Notes under the pieces: generated by a model
Database searches by the model: none
What the model was told of the DNA's origin: nothing
What the model saw: the letters and a program-made list of their open reading frames with translations, nothing else
Program-made: the position numbers and the translations under genes
In this document: one piece after another, positions 52,500 to 63,020 of the stretch
Position numbering within the stretch: position 1 is the stretch's first letter
Layout of the letters: each line of letters opens with the position of its first letter
NCBI RefSeq assembly: GCF_000321225.1
Contig: NW_004450662.1
Coordinates: 2,021,835-2,085,834 of the forward strand
Direction of reading: 5' to 3'
Source: Odobenus rosmarus divergens
Lineage: Eukaryota; Chordata; Mammalia; Carnivora; Odobenidae
DNA: 64,000 nucleotides

Positions 52500-52684
52500 G
52501 GGCGCCTGGGTGGCTCAGTAGGTTAAGGGTCTGCCTTTGGCTCATGTCACAATCTCAGGGTCCTGGGATCAAGCACCACGTCAGGCTCCCTATTCAATGG
52601 GGAGTCTGCTTCTCCCTCTCCCTCCGCCTCTCCCTCTCCGTGTGCTCTCTCTCTCTCAAAAAAAAAGTAAAATCTTAAAAAAAA
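52500..52684 (+). mobile_element. Can-SINE
   Basis: Sense copy from GGGCGCCTGGGTGGCTCAG to an A-rich tail. Confidence 0.95.
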
Positions 52685-52829
52685 ATGACTAATTCTAAGC
52701 ACCTTCTCAGTGTTGCAAACACTGCAAATAGATTATCTTAAGTCCTCACAAAAGCAAACTATAATAGGCAAACTCATATGGTGCTTATTGTGCTAGATGA
52801 TGGGCAGTCCCAAAGGACTCCAAGTACCA

Positions 52830-53080
52830 AAGGACACTCCAAAAGTCATAAATAGACTTCTATCCATGAAAGATATTGACTTCGTAGTTAAAAACCTCAC
52901 AAGGGAAGCCCAGATGGCTTCCCTGGTGAACTCTGTGAAACATTTCAGGAAGGTATACTACTAATTCCAGAAAAAGTCTTCCAGAAAATTGAAGAGTTCA
53001 TTTGTCCAAACTCCTTTAATGGAGCCATAATTACCTTGATACCAAAACCAGATGAAGACATTATGAGAAAAGCATCTGAT
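52830..53080 (+). mobile_element. Old L1 ORF2 fragment
   Basis: Text such as CATTTCAGGAAGGTATACTAC and GCCATAATTACCTTGATACCAAAACCAGATGAAGAC corresponds to the L1 reverse-transcriptase region ([14 protein letters not shown]). It is diverged with stops. Confidence 0.75.
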
Positions 53081-53089
53081 CTGTGACAT

Positions 53090-53788
53090 AGGTTCCCATC
53101 TCTAGAACTTCACGTGCACCTTTTTCTCATTATGGAACGCCATTGATCTTGATTCTGCTTAGTCAAATCCTGCAATTCTTTACGTTATCCCCCTTCCATA
53201 AATTGGTGTTCCCTTCTTCTAGTCAATGGTGACCAATTCTTCCTCTGAATAGATTTGAGATTATTAGGTGGACTATACTGTGAAACGCTCTGAAAGTAAT
53301 TGAGTCCTATAACCATGTTATGTGGTTTGGCTGAATCAAGCAATCCAACACAACACGGGAGTGTGCCACGCACTTGCATGCCTGTGGGGGCAAAGCCTGG
53401 TGCCAAGGCTCAAGGAGGGCAGTTGGTAGCCAGAAAAACTGTAGAATCTGTGACTTCCATCTCTGCCTCACGGAGATCCCTTGCCTTCTTTGGGATGAGG
53501 TGGTCGCTATCCTGTCTTCCTTTGAGAGTTAAGGTCACCCTTTTCCTGTGCAAGTTTCTTGGCTGAGGCTCTGCATTGGCTGTGGAGTGGGAAGAGGTGG
53601 CACAATGCCCACTCTCTCAGAGGCAGGGCCTCCCCGGACAGGTAAATGAACTGCACCTCTCACAGCCCAGGATGTAACTCACAAAGGAAGAGACAGCGTC
53701 TTCTCTGTCCCACATCCCGTCTTGTGCTCCGTTGCCGAACCCTTCCTGGAGCTTGATTGCCTGCCTCATCATCCTTTCCTCAACATAC
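53090..53788. other. 5' flank of the fourth PATE-like gene
   Basis: No clear TATA box before the ATG at 53789. Frames at 53185-53566 overlap on both strands and are not supported. Confidence 0.4.
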
Positions 53789-55309
53789 ATGGACTGGCTC
53801 CTGTTCTTCCTATTTCCAGGAGCCCTCCTGGTTCTGGGCTGGTCTTCCACAGTGGGTGAGTCCCATGGCAGGGAGGCAGAGGGGGCAGGAGGATGGGTTC
53901 AGGGAATAATGTCCTAGAAAGTCCTGACAGTGTTGATGGTGTCCGGGCCCTGAGCCTCTCTGGCTGCTGCAAACTCCCCTCCCAACCCCCATGGAAACTC
54001 TTCTGGGGACCCTGCTACTGCTGCTGTCCAGGAGCTTCACCAAACTCTCACTCTAGGAACGGTGTGAGGGGTAGGGATGACGCAGAATCACTGAGGTCTA
54101 CAGATAGACAAGCTAGAGAGCCACATCACCTTTTCTTTCAACTAAGACCCAAGTCTGGATAAATAATTCAGAAGAGAGATCCTCCTCCTTCTTTTCCCCC
54201 ACTGGACCCTGGGTCTTCTCTCTTAGCCAACCTAGCCCATCCCTACCAGCAAGAAATGCCTATATCAGTGTCTCCTTCAGAAGCCACAGCTGCAGGCTGA
54301 TCCTGGAAAGAAGGGAGATGGCTTCCTGGTAACTGGGTGACTCCTAAAACCTGTCTTCTTGATAAATTTGGGCTCTGCAGGGAGGATCCCTGGAGGATGG
54401 ATGAGGGAAGTCTGGAAAGTCAAGGGTCATGGTCTCAGTCTCAATATCAGCAGTGACGACCCCTCCCTCTCCCCTCACGACTTGGCATGCCTAGGTCTCA
54501 CCCTATACTTCTCACATAATGTCCAGTTCTTACAGCGACAGTTTGCACTTCCTGCGATGAATTTGTTGGCAAGAACTGCAGAAAGAACTTAGGTTCCTGT
54601 CGATCCAGATATCCTGACTTTGCATGCCAGACCAAAGAAGTGTATATTCAACATTTCACTGGCGGTAAGATGAGGACAGAAGAAGGAGGGCGATGGGAGA
54701 TCGAATTTTATGATTGTTCTGGCAAAATAAAAAAGGGGGGTGCACTAGATCTGGAGTCAGAATTGTCTAGTCTCACCAGCTCTGGCTTCACTCAGCCAAT
54801 AGTCTAGGGCATGTTACTTGCCTTCTCTGAGTTCAAATGTCTTCGTCTATACAACGATCCGGTTTTATGGTTGACTTCCAAATTCCCATCCACCCCTGAT
54901 ATTCAGTGACTGAATCCCTAAGACAGTACAGCTGTGGCAGATCCTTTGCTGTAAAGGTGTGGGGGTGTTGGGGATGGGGTGAGTTGTCCCGGAAGGAGAC
55001 TGTCCCTGGTATGGAGGGGCTGCAAGTCTCGGGTTCTGCCTCAGGGGACAGGGGGGAAGGCAGGGACTGCTTTCTCAGCCACATGCCCTCACGTACCAAG
55101 TCTAACCTGGGCCTCTCTGTTGCTCTTCAGAATACTCCTATCAGTTTTCCACCCTGGGCTGCCCCAAAAGATGTGTGGAATATGTCCGCATCACCAATGG
55201 GGAGAAAAACGTGTTCTTCTGTTGTAATGAAAGCTACTGCAATAGCTTGAACGTGAAGGAGCACGTTCCATTCAACCCTGTCCCAATGCAGCCAGACCTC
55301 TTCAGCTGA
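53789..55309 (+). CDS. PATE-like secreted Ly6/uPAR-domain protein (3 exons)
   Basis: Exons are 53789-53855, 54536-54664 and 55131-55309, with phase 1 GT-AG introns of 680 and 466 nt, 124 aa. Exon 1 encodes a leader (MDWLLFFLFPGALLVLGW). Exon 2 has CTSCDEFVGKNC and three further parts of the first two fingers (GSC, FAC), cysteines 1-5. Exon 3 has LGCPKRC then FFCC-NESYC-N, cysteines 6-10. An NES sequon lies inside the last cysteine loop. About 21 residues follow CN, with VPFNPVPMQPDLFS at the end, a proline-rich tail absent from PATE1 and PATE2. I found no clear microexon in intron 1. It is placed beyond PATE1, on the side where ACRV1 lies in human, in the ACRV1 orientation, but there is no ACRV1 repeat region. 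The protein is probably secreted and reproductive-tract expressed, by family; the symbol is unknown to me. Confidence 0.86.
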
Positions 55310-56299
55310 TTTGCGGGGATCTCCTCCAAACGGCATCCTGCCCATCCTTCCTGAGCAAACATCAACTTCCAGAAATGCCTTCACTCTCACTGTCTCCTAA
55401 GAGACAAGAGGCCCAAGAGAAATGAGCTGTGGTTGAAGAAGGGATGTGATGCAACTTTGAAATGCCGTCTGGGCCCAAGTAAGCCCCAGCCATCCCGGTC
55501 GTCTGGTTCTGCTCTTCTGGCTGGTTGCCAAACCCCAAGGCTAGGTGGGGTGAGAAAAAGGGGGAGTCTGCACTGGGATACCTGGGGGCCCTGAATAGAT
55601 GGCAATAGCAACTCTAATGAACACAGAGACCATGTGTAGGGGAATTCCTGGGCTGTTGCAATAGTGAGCCAGATAACAAGGAAGGGATGCTGGCAAAGTT
55701 CCCCAAATCATTTCCCAAATGTCTCAGATCCTAAATCCTACCAGGTCAATGACACTCTAGGCCTGAGGAGGTCCCAGAAATAGGGAGGGCCCGGCAAGAG
55801 ACACTGGCTTCCCACGGATCATCCTCTGCCTTCTTGGGGCTGGTTGGGTTGAGGAGATATGATGGGGACAGCGGGAAGGGACATGTTCTGGTTGTTGTAT
55901 GACTTGGTATTAAAGACCACATATTCTGAAGAAGATTGCCTGAATCTGAATCACACACCACTCTCTCATGAGCCCTAAAGAACTTGGGCAAGTCCTTAGC
56001 TTCTCTGTACCACAGCCACCTCCCACATTACACTGTGAATATGAGGATTGAGTTCATAGCTTTTAGGTATATATTAAGCACAGGTATCCGCTGTTTCTTA
56101 TCAACTACATGGCAAGTGCTGGACTAGTGATTTTAGGCATCACCCCATAAACCCTCCAATGCAATGAGGTTATAACCTCCATTTCACAGGTGAAAAAATT
56201 ATGGGTCAGAGAGGTTCATTAACTTTGTAGAATGTGCACAGCAGGTAGGTGACAGAGGCATCTGCCCACGCTCATTCTATACTCTAGAAATGAGTGCCC
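55310..56299. other. 3' UTR and downstream flank of the fourth PATE-like gene
   Basis: Unique DNA including the candidate ATTAAA at 55909. Nothing else recognised. Confidence 0.4.
55909..55914 (+). terminator. Candidate polyadenylation signal (ATTAAA) of the fourth PATE-like gene
   Basis: This is the first common poly(A) hexamer I noticed after the stop at 55309, implying a 3' UTR near 620 nt. No downstream element was proven. Confidence 0.3.
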
Positions 56300-56481
56300 T
56301 GGGGCACCTGGGTGGCTCAGTCCGTTAAGCGTCCGCCTTCTGCTCAGGTTGTAATCCCAGGGTCCTGGGATCGAGCCCTGTGTTGGGCTCCCTGCTCAGC
56401 AGGGAGTCTGCTTCTCCCTCTCCCTCTGCCTGCCCCGCCACTCATGCTCACTCTCTCTCTAATTAATTAATTAATAAAAAA
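56300..56481 (+). mobile_element. Can-SINE
   Basis: Sense copy with perfect flank TAGAAATGAGTGCCC at 56285-56299 and again from 56482. Tail (AATT)n. Confidence 0.95.
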
Positions 56482-56499
56482 TAGAAATGAGTGCCCCAT

Positions 56500-57445
56500 G
56501 AGGGTTCCCAGAGGACTGGCACCATCACCACCATCACTGTGGCCCAGTCCTGGCTTCCTTTCCTTCCCTCTGACAGCCCTGGTCTCCTAAGTCTGGCCCA
56601 GGCCTCCCTTCCCCCCTCGGCCCAGCCATCAGGCTCTGCTCTAACTCACTCCTGTGTCTTCTTTACTGCATGGTCCATGGAGGTGGGAGAGCCAAATGGT
56701 GGAGGGCACAAGCTTTGGCTTCAAACAGAGCCCGGTAGGCAGCGCAGCACTCTGACACGGGCTGGCTGCAGGATTCTGGGCCAGAAGACACTTAACCACC
56801 CTGATTCTAAGTTTCTTCTCCTATAAAATGGAAGTTATATATATATATCTCCTTTGTATCATCATGTGACAATTAAAAGGGATGGTATCTATAAGGAGCC
56901 CCCAACACAGTGCTTGGAACATTGTAATGACTCAGTGAATGGAAGCTGTTGCTATTCTTCTTACTTGCTAGGCATTTCATATGATAGGATATAGGATAGT
57001 CCTATTTACAGATGAGGAATCTGAAACAGAGAGATGAAATCATTCACCCAATGTCACACAGTTATTACGGCACTAGGGTGAGCTAGACTGAGAAAAAAGG
57101 TGACAAGCAAGGGCTCTCTACTCAGCTCCAGACTCCCGGGCTCAGTTTCCTTCCCCGAGTTCTGGCCCAGGTCCCAGCAGATGGCCCGAAATGCCTCCGC
57201 AACAGAAAACCAGAAGCAGCAGAGCGGGGCAGAGGGATCTGGGCTCTAATTGCAGCTCACCACTCAGTGACATGGATTGCGAGAATATTCCCCAAGCTTC
57301 TCAAAACTTCATTTCCCCCTCTGCACACTGGGGGTGAAGGAAACTTCCTCCCATGGCTCCTGTAAAGATCAAATGATAAAACGCATGAAAAGCACTTTAC
57401 ACGGTGGCTGGTACATATTAACTCCCTAGTACGAAGTGCCCACGG
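56500..57445. other. Intergenic, nothing recognised
   Basis: Unique DNA; no exon or repeat family named. Confidence 0.4.
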
Positions 57446-57461
57446 TCAAAAGTCAGAATCA

Positions 57462-57653
57462 GGGTGCCTGGGTGGCTCAGTTGTTAAGCATCTGCCTTCG
57501 GCTCAGGTCACGATCCCAGGGTCCTGGGATCGAGTCCCACATCGGGCTCCCTGCTTGGCAGGAAGCCTGCTTCTCCCTCTCCCACTGCCCCTGCTTGTGT
57601 TCCCTCTCTCGCTGTCTTTCTTTCTCTGTCAAATAAATAAAATCTTAAAAAAA
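57462..57653 (+). mobile_element. Can-SINE, young
   Basis: Sense copy with perfect duplication AAAAGTCAGAATCA before and after. Confidence 0.95.
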
Positions 57654-57734
57654 AAAAGTCAGAATCATATTATAATATAGCTCCTAAATCAGAGGATTCT
57701 ATGGCACAATAACAGAAAACCAAGACCACACCCA

Positions 57735-58590
57735 TTATTTTTTTTAATCGTGGTAAAATATAAATAACACAAAATTTACCATTTTGGTACATCCAGTGAC
57801 ATTAAGTACATCCGCAGCATTCTGCAGCCATGGCCACCATCCTTTTCCAGAATATTTTCATCATCTCAGACAGAAACTGAGTCCCCCTTACAAAGTAACT
57901 CCCCATTTCTCTGTCTTCCCTGATAACATCCATTCTGCTTTTTGACTTTATGACTCTGTCTGTTCTATGTATCTCGTACAAGTGGAATTATACAATGTTT
58001 GTCCTTTTTGTCTGGTTTGTTTAACTGAGTGTGTTTTCAAGGTTCATGCATATTTTAGCATGTGTCAGAATTTTATTCCTTTGTATGGCTTAACAATATT
58101 TGTTATATGTCATATATAATCCATGCTTTCTCTTCCCATTCATTTGTTGATGGACGTTTGTGTTGCCTTCACCTTTAGCTGTTATAAATAATGCTTCTGT
58201 GAACATTGGTGTACATGTATCTGTTTGCATCCTTCTTTTCAATTGTTTTGGTTATATACCTAGTGGGGGACTTGCTGGATTATATGGTAATTAACCTTTT
58301 GAGGAATCGTCCAACTATTTTCTACAGTGGCTGTACCACTTTACATTCTCATGAGGATCCAATTCGTCCCCTTCTTCATCAATGCTTGTTACTTTCTGTT
58401 TGTTGTTGTTATTTGATTAGTTTATAAGAGCCACCCTAATGGATATGCATTTTCCTAATGACTACTGATGAGCATTTTTTCAGGTGCTTATTGGCCATTT
58501 GAACATATTTTTTGGAGAAATGTCTATTCATGTCCTTTGCCCATTTTTGAATCGGATTGCTTGTTTTTTGGTGTTGAGTTGTAGGAGTTG
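57735..58590 (-). mobile_element. Old L1 (L1M-like) 3' region and ORF2 end, antisense
   Basis: TGGTAAAATATAAATAACACAAAATTTACCATTTT opens a well-known old L1 3' region. Further on, CCATTCATTTGTTGATGGAC and CATTCTCATGAG continue into ORF2 in antisense. Diverged and inactive. Confidence 0.82.
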
Positions 58591-58599
58591 TGGACCGAA

Positions 58600-59571
58600 G
58601 CTCCTCATGCAGGGTGTCTCCCCACTTAGTGAGCTCCTTGGGAAAAATTGGACCTCACTCCTCGCTGGAATCACTGCATCTAACACAGCACCTGGCATGT
58701 GGTTGGTAACTAATAAATTGTTTTTGGACAAATTCACTAATGGGGATAACTTACACACTTATTACAGGCTTCTCCCTCCCACATCCTAATTGATTTCAAC
58801 CTCTCCCTACTTTACTTTCCCAAAGAAGAACAAATGTTGTTTGAGCAATTGCTAATTGTCAGACATTCTTCTAAACATTGGACATGTGTTGCATCATTTA
58901 AAAAATCATCACAGCTCAATGAGGTAAATACTGTCATTATTCCATTTTACAGATGAGGAAATAGAAGCATAAAGTACTTTGTCCAAGCTCATAGAGCTAA
59001 ATGTGCTATAGTTGGGATTTAAAGCCTGATTCTGGGGACAGAGTATACACTATTATTTACTACACTGTAAGGATTACAACTCTATGTCCTGCCCCACTAT
59101 CCTCTACAAAATATCTACTGTACCTACAACGTGGATGGAGGAAACCATAATAGATTTTATTTTTTTATTTTAATTTTTTCATAATGCAAAACCAATACCG
59201 TTATTTTCATCTTTTTAAGGTAACATTTATTTCACAATTCCTGGAACTGTAAAATACTTATTCTTTTAATTTACAGAATTGTGGGAAGTATTTCAAATGT
59301 CAAAATATACATGCTGAATGTGATTTAGCTTATAAGCACAAAAATCTGAGAAATTTACAAAAATTGTTTAAATGTGTAAGGTGCATTGATTCATGAACTA
59401 CGTTCAGTTTGAGGAAGTAGCCCAAAGCTCAATAATATTTAAGAAACAGCTGAACAACAACAAAAAAGAAAAATGTAGCTGAATATTTCTAATTTGGCTT
59501 ATGGCAAAATAGAAAATACTGCTTTGGGGGTTTTTATATGTATATATGAGTCATCTAAAATTTAGATTCAG
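58600..59571. other. Intergenic, nothing recognised
   Basis: A+T-rich unique DNA. Confidence 0.4.
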
Positions 59572-59583
59572 AATTTAAGTGCT

Positions 59584-59794
59584 AGGCCACTGGGTGGCTC
59601 AGGCGGTTAAGCATCCAATTCTTGGTTTCAGCTCAGGTCATGATCTCAGGATCCTGAGATCGAGCCTTGCATGGGGGCTCTGTGCTCAGTGGGGAGATGG
59701 CTTCAGATTCTCTCTCTTCCTCTCCCTCTGCTCCTCCCTCCTCTCACGCTCACACTCTCTCTCAAATAAAATTAATAAATAAAAAACTTAAAAA
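59584..59794 (+). mobile_element. Can-SINE forming the 5' part of a SINE/L1 chimera
   Basis: Sense full-length SINE starting directly after AATTTAAGTGCT (59572-59583). Its A-rich tail runs straight into L1 ORF2 text with no duplication of its own between them. Confidence 0.9.
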
Positions 59795-60654
59795 TTCCAT
59801 ACAAATGGCTAACAGACACATGAAAAAGTGTTCATCATCATTAGCCATCAGGGAAATTCAAATCAAAACCACATTGAGATACCACCTTACACCAGTTAGA
59901 ATGGCAAAAATGGACAGGGAAAGAAACAACAAATGTTGGAGAGGTTGTGGAGAAAGGGGAACCCTCTTACACTGTTGGTGGGAATGCAAGTTGGTACAGC
60001 CACTTTGGAAAACAGTGTGGAGTTTCCTCAAAAATTTAAAAATAGAGCTACCCTAGGACCCAGCAATTGCACTCCTGGGTATTTACCCCAAAGACACAGA
60101 TGTAGTGAAAAGAAGGGCCATATGCACTCCAATGTTCATAGCAGTAACGTCCGCAATAGCCAAACTGTGGAAAGAGCTGAGATGCCCTTCAACAGATGAA
60201 TGGATAGAAAAGATGTGGTCCATATATAAAATGGAATATTCCTCAGCCATCAGAAAGGATGAATACCCAACTTTTACATCAACATGGATGAGAATGGAGG
60301 AGATTATACTAAGTGAAATAAGTCAAGCAGAGAAAGTCAATTATCATATGGTTTCACTTATTTGTGGAACATAAGGAATAGCATGGAGGACATTAGGAGA
60401 AGGAAGGGAAAAATGAAGGGAGTGAAATCGGAGGGAGAGATAAACCATGAGAGACTATGGACTCTGAGAAACAAACTGAGCGTTTTAGAGGGGAGGGTGG
60501 TGGGGGGATGGGTTAGCTCGGTGATGGGTATTAAGGAGGGCACGTACTGCATGGAGCACTGGGTGTTATACGAAAACAATGGATCATGGAACACCACATC
60601 AAAAATTAATGATGTATTTATGGTGACTAACATAACATAATAAAATTAAAAAAA
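59795..60654 (+). mobile_element. Carnivore L1 3' end, 3' part of a SINE/L1 chimera
   Basis: It starts inside ORF2 at CATACAAATGGCTAACAGAC and runs through [22 protein letters not shown] text ([10 protein letters not shown] at about 59960) and the 3' UTR to the A tail at 60643-60654. AATTTAAGTGCT follows at 60655-60666, matching the site before the SINE. Confidence 0.92.
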
Positions 60655-60666
60655 AATTTAAGTGCT

Positions 60667-61613
60667 GCCTTTTATTATGAATGGTGGTTTGATCATTAAA
60701 TTTGCCTATATACCAGTTTAAAAGATGTCATACACAGTAGATATTTAGTGCCCTAAAACAATTTTTAAAAAAGCTTGAGTCATCTGGTGAACAATTGAAG
60801 TTAACAAAAAAGTTAGATCTCTGATATTTTATGTAGAATTGGGTATAAAGTCACTTTGGTTCAAATCAAATTATTTTTTAAATGTTGCCAGTCCACTCAG
60901 TCATTAAGATTTTTCTAAATGTCACTCTATCTTCAGGCCAAAATTGCTATTATGAAGTTCAATGAAGTAAATACAGAATTAATTTCTTGGTTTACAAATC
61001 AAAATTGCTGTGATATTAAAGCATGCCTCTTCCCAGACCACCTGGTCCATGCTGATAACAATCAAATAGGAAAATATATACCAGTATTGCTTTCAATATA
61101 CTAACAGGGCTGTCCTGAATTACCTGGTTAGGGTGAGAAAGGGACTGGTCTGCTTCCCCGGTGCTGTGGAGAGGCCAACCCCTGCCTCACTCCAAATAGC
61201 TTCTGCAAAATCAGGTATTCACATTGCTAACATAAAACCCAGCAAGCTATGGTCCTCAATATCATCTACACTTATATACTTACTTTGTACTGTGTATATT
61301 TAAAGTTGGTGCTTTCATATTTTATTTCTAGGTTTCTTGGGAAGGGAAAGAAAGCTAAAGAAAAGAGGTATAGCAGGAGGGTCAGACTATAAAGTAGTAT
61401 TTCACACATGACTAAGCCAAATAGCTTTCTACTTTAAAAGATACTATCATCAAAAAAAAGATACTATCGTCAAAATGCTATATCTATATATAAAAGAAAA
61501 CAAGGTCTCCCTAAAATCTATATTATTCCATGATAGACTTTCATAGCCACCAGTATATAGATAGATAGATGACAGATGATAGATCATAGACAGACTCAGG
61601 ATAATAAAACTAC

Positions 61614-61650
<37 letters not shown>

Positions 61651-62124
61651 CATATATATATATACATATATATATACACATATATATATGTATATATATT
61701 CCCACAATCTGTTCAGTTATCCATTGAGTATGCTTTTAGAATCGAAAGTTGTCATTACCATAGCAGTCTAAACACGGTACTAAAATGTGCTTAGAAATGG
61801 CTCAGTGATTTGCACATTTGTTCATGATGACTATTTACAAAGATGTCTATTTACATTAGCAATAAATGATCCTGATATCAAAAAGATAATGCTCCTTCAC
61901 ACACCGAGATGGCTGCATGCTCTTCAAATATTTACACAAAGTTTCTCCCATCAATACTGATAGTGCACTTTCTTCAATTTTCTCCACAATTGTCTTGCTT
62001 CGGGGGGATGCGTCCTTTCATTTCAGCAACTTTGGGCTATCCTTCATATTTGTTTGTGTCCTTATTGTTCTTTATGTGCTGCTCAAATGGGCTTTTTATC
62101 TTAATGTTTTTCCCACCACAGAAG
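60667..62124. other. Intergenic with compound microsatellite
   Basis: Unique A+T-rich DNA apart from the repeat at 61555-61700. Confidence 0.4.
61555..61700. repeat. GATA / TG / TATACA compound microsatellite
   Basis: TAGATAGATAGATGACAGATGATAG at the start, then a TG run of about 16 units, then TATATACA alternation. Confidence 0.93.
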
Positions 62125-62139
62125 ACCCATTTGTCTCTA

Positions 62140-63005
62140 TCTTTTTTTTATTATTTTATTATGTTATGTTACTCACCATACAATACATCATTAGTTTTTT
62201 TTTAAAGATTTTATTTATTTATTTGAGAGAGAGAGAATGAGAGATAGCACGAGAGAGAAGAGGGTCAGAGGGAGAAGCAGACCCCCTGCCGAGCAGGGAG
62301 CCCGATGTGGGACTTGATCCCGGGACTCCAGGATCATGACCTGAGCCGAAGGCATTCGCTTAACCAACTGAGCCACCCAGGCGCCCACATCATTAGTTTT
62401 TGATGTAGTGATCCATGCTTCATTGTTTTCGTGTAACACCCAATGCTCCATGCAGTACGTGCCCTCCTTAATACCCATCACCGGGCTAACCCATCCTCCC
62501 ACCACCCTCCCCTTTAAAACCCTCAGTTTGTTTCTCAGAGTCCATAGTCTCTCGTGGTTCATCTCCCCCTCCGATTTCCCCCCCTTCATTTTTCCCTTCC
62601 TTCTCCTAATGTCCTCCATGCTATTCCTTATGTTCCACGAATAAGTGAAACCATATGATAATTAACTTTCTCTGCTTGACTTATTTCACTTAGCATAATC
62701 TCCTCCAGTCCCATCAAGCTATATTACAAAGCAGTGATCACCAAGACAGCATGGTACTGACACAAAAACAGACATATAGACCAATGGAACAGAATAGAGA
62801 GACCAGATATGGACCCTCAATTCTATGGTCAAAGAATCTTTGACAAAGCAGGAAAAAATACACAATGGAAAAAAGACAGTCTCTTCAATAAATGATGCTG
62901 GGAAAATTGGACAGCTCTATACAGAAGAATGAAATTTAACCATTCTCTAACACCATACAAAAAGATAAACTCAAAATGGATGAAAGACCTCAATGTGAGA
63001 CAGGA
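62140..63005 (-). mobile_element. Carnivore L1 3' end with inverted 5' part, split by a SINE
   Basis: 62140-62720 is L1 3' UTR and ORF2 end in antisense. 62721-63005 is upstream ORF2 in sense (AAGCAGTGATCACCAAGACAGC onward). A perfect 15-bp duplication ACCCATTTGTCTCTA lies at 62125-62139 and 63006-63020 around the whole. Confidence 0.95.
62200..62386 (-). mobile_element. Can-SINE nested in L1
   Basis: Antisense copy with perfect duplication ACATCATTAGTTTTT at 62185-62199 and 62387-62401, itself L1 3' UTR sequence. Confidence 0.96.
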
Positions 63006-63020
63006 ACCCATTTGTCTCTA

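Noticed and set aside
62215..62619. 134-aa minus-strand frame
   Set aside because: It joins L1 3' UTR and a nested SINE; no coding meaning.
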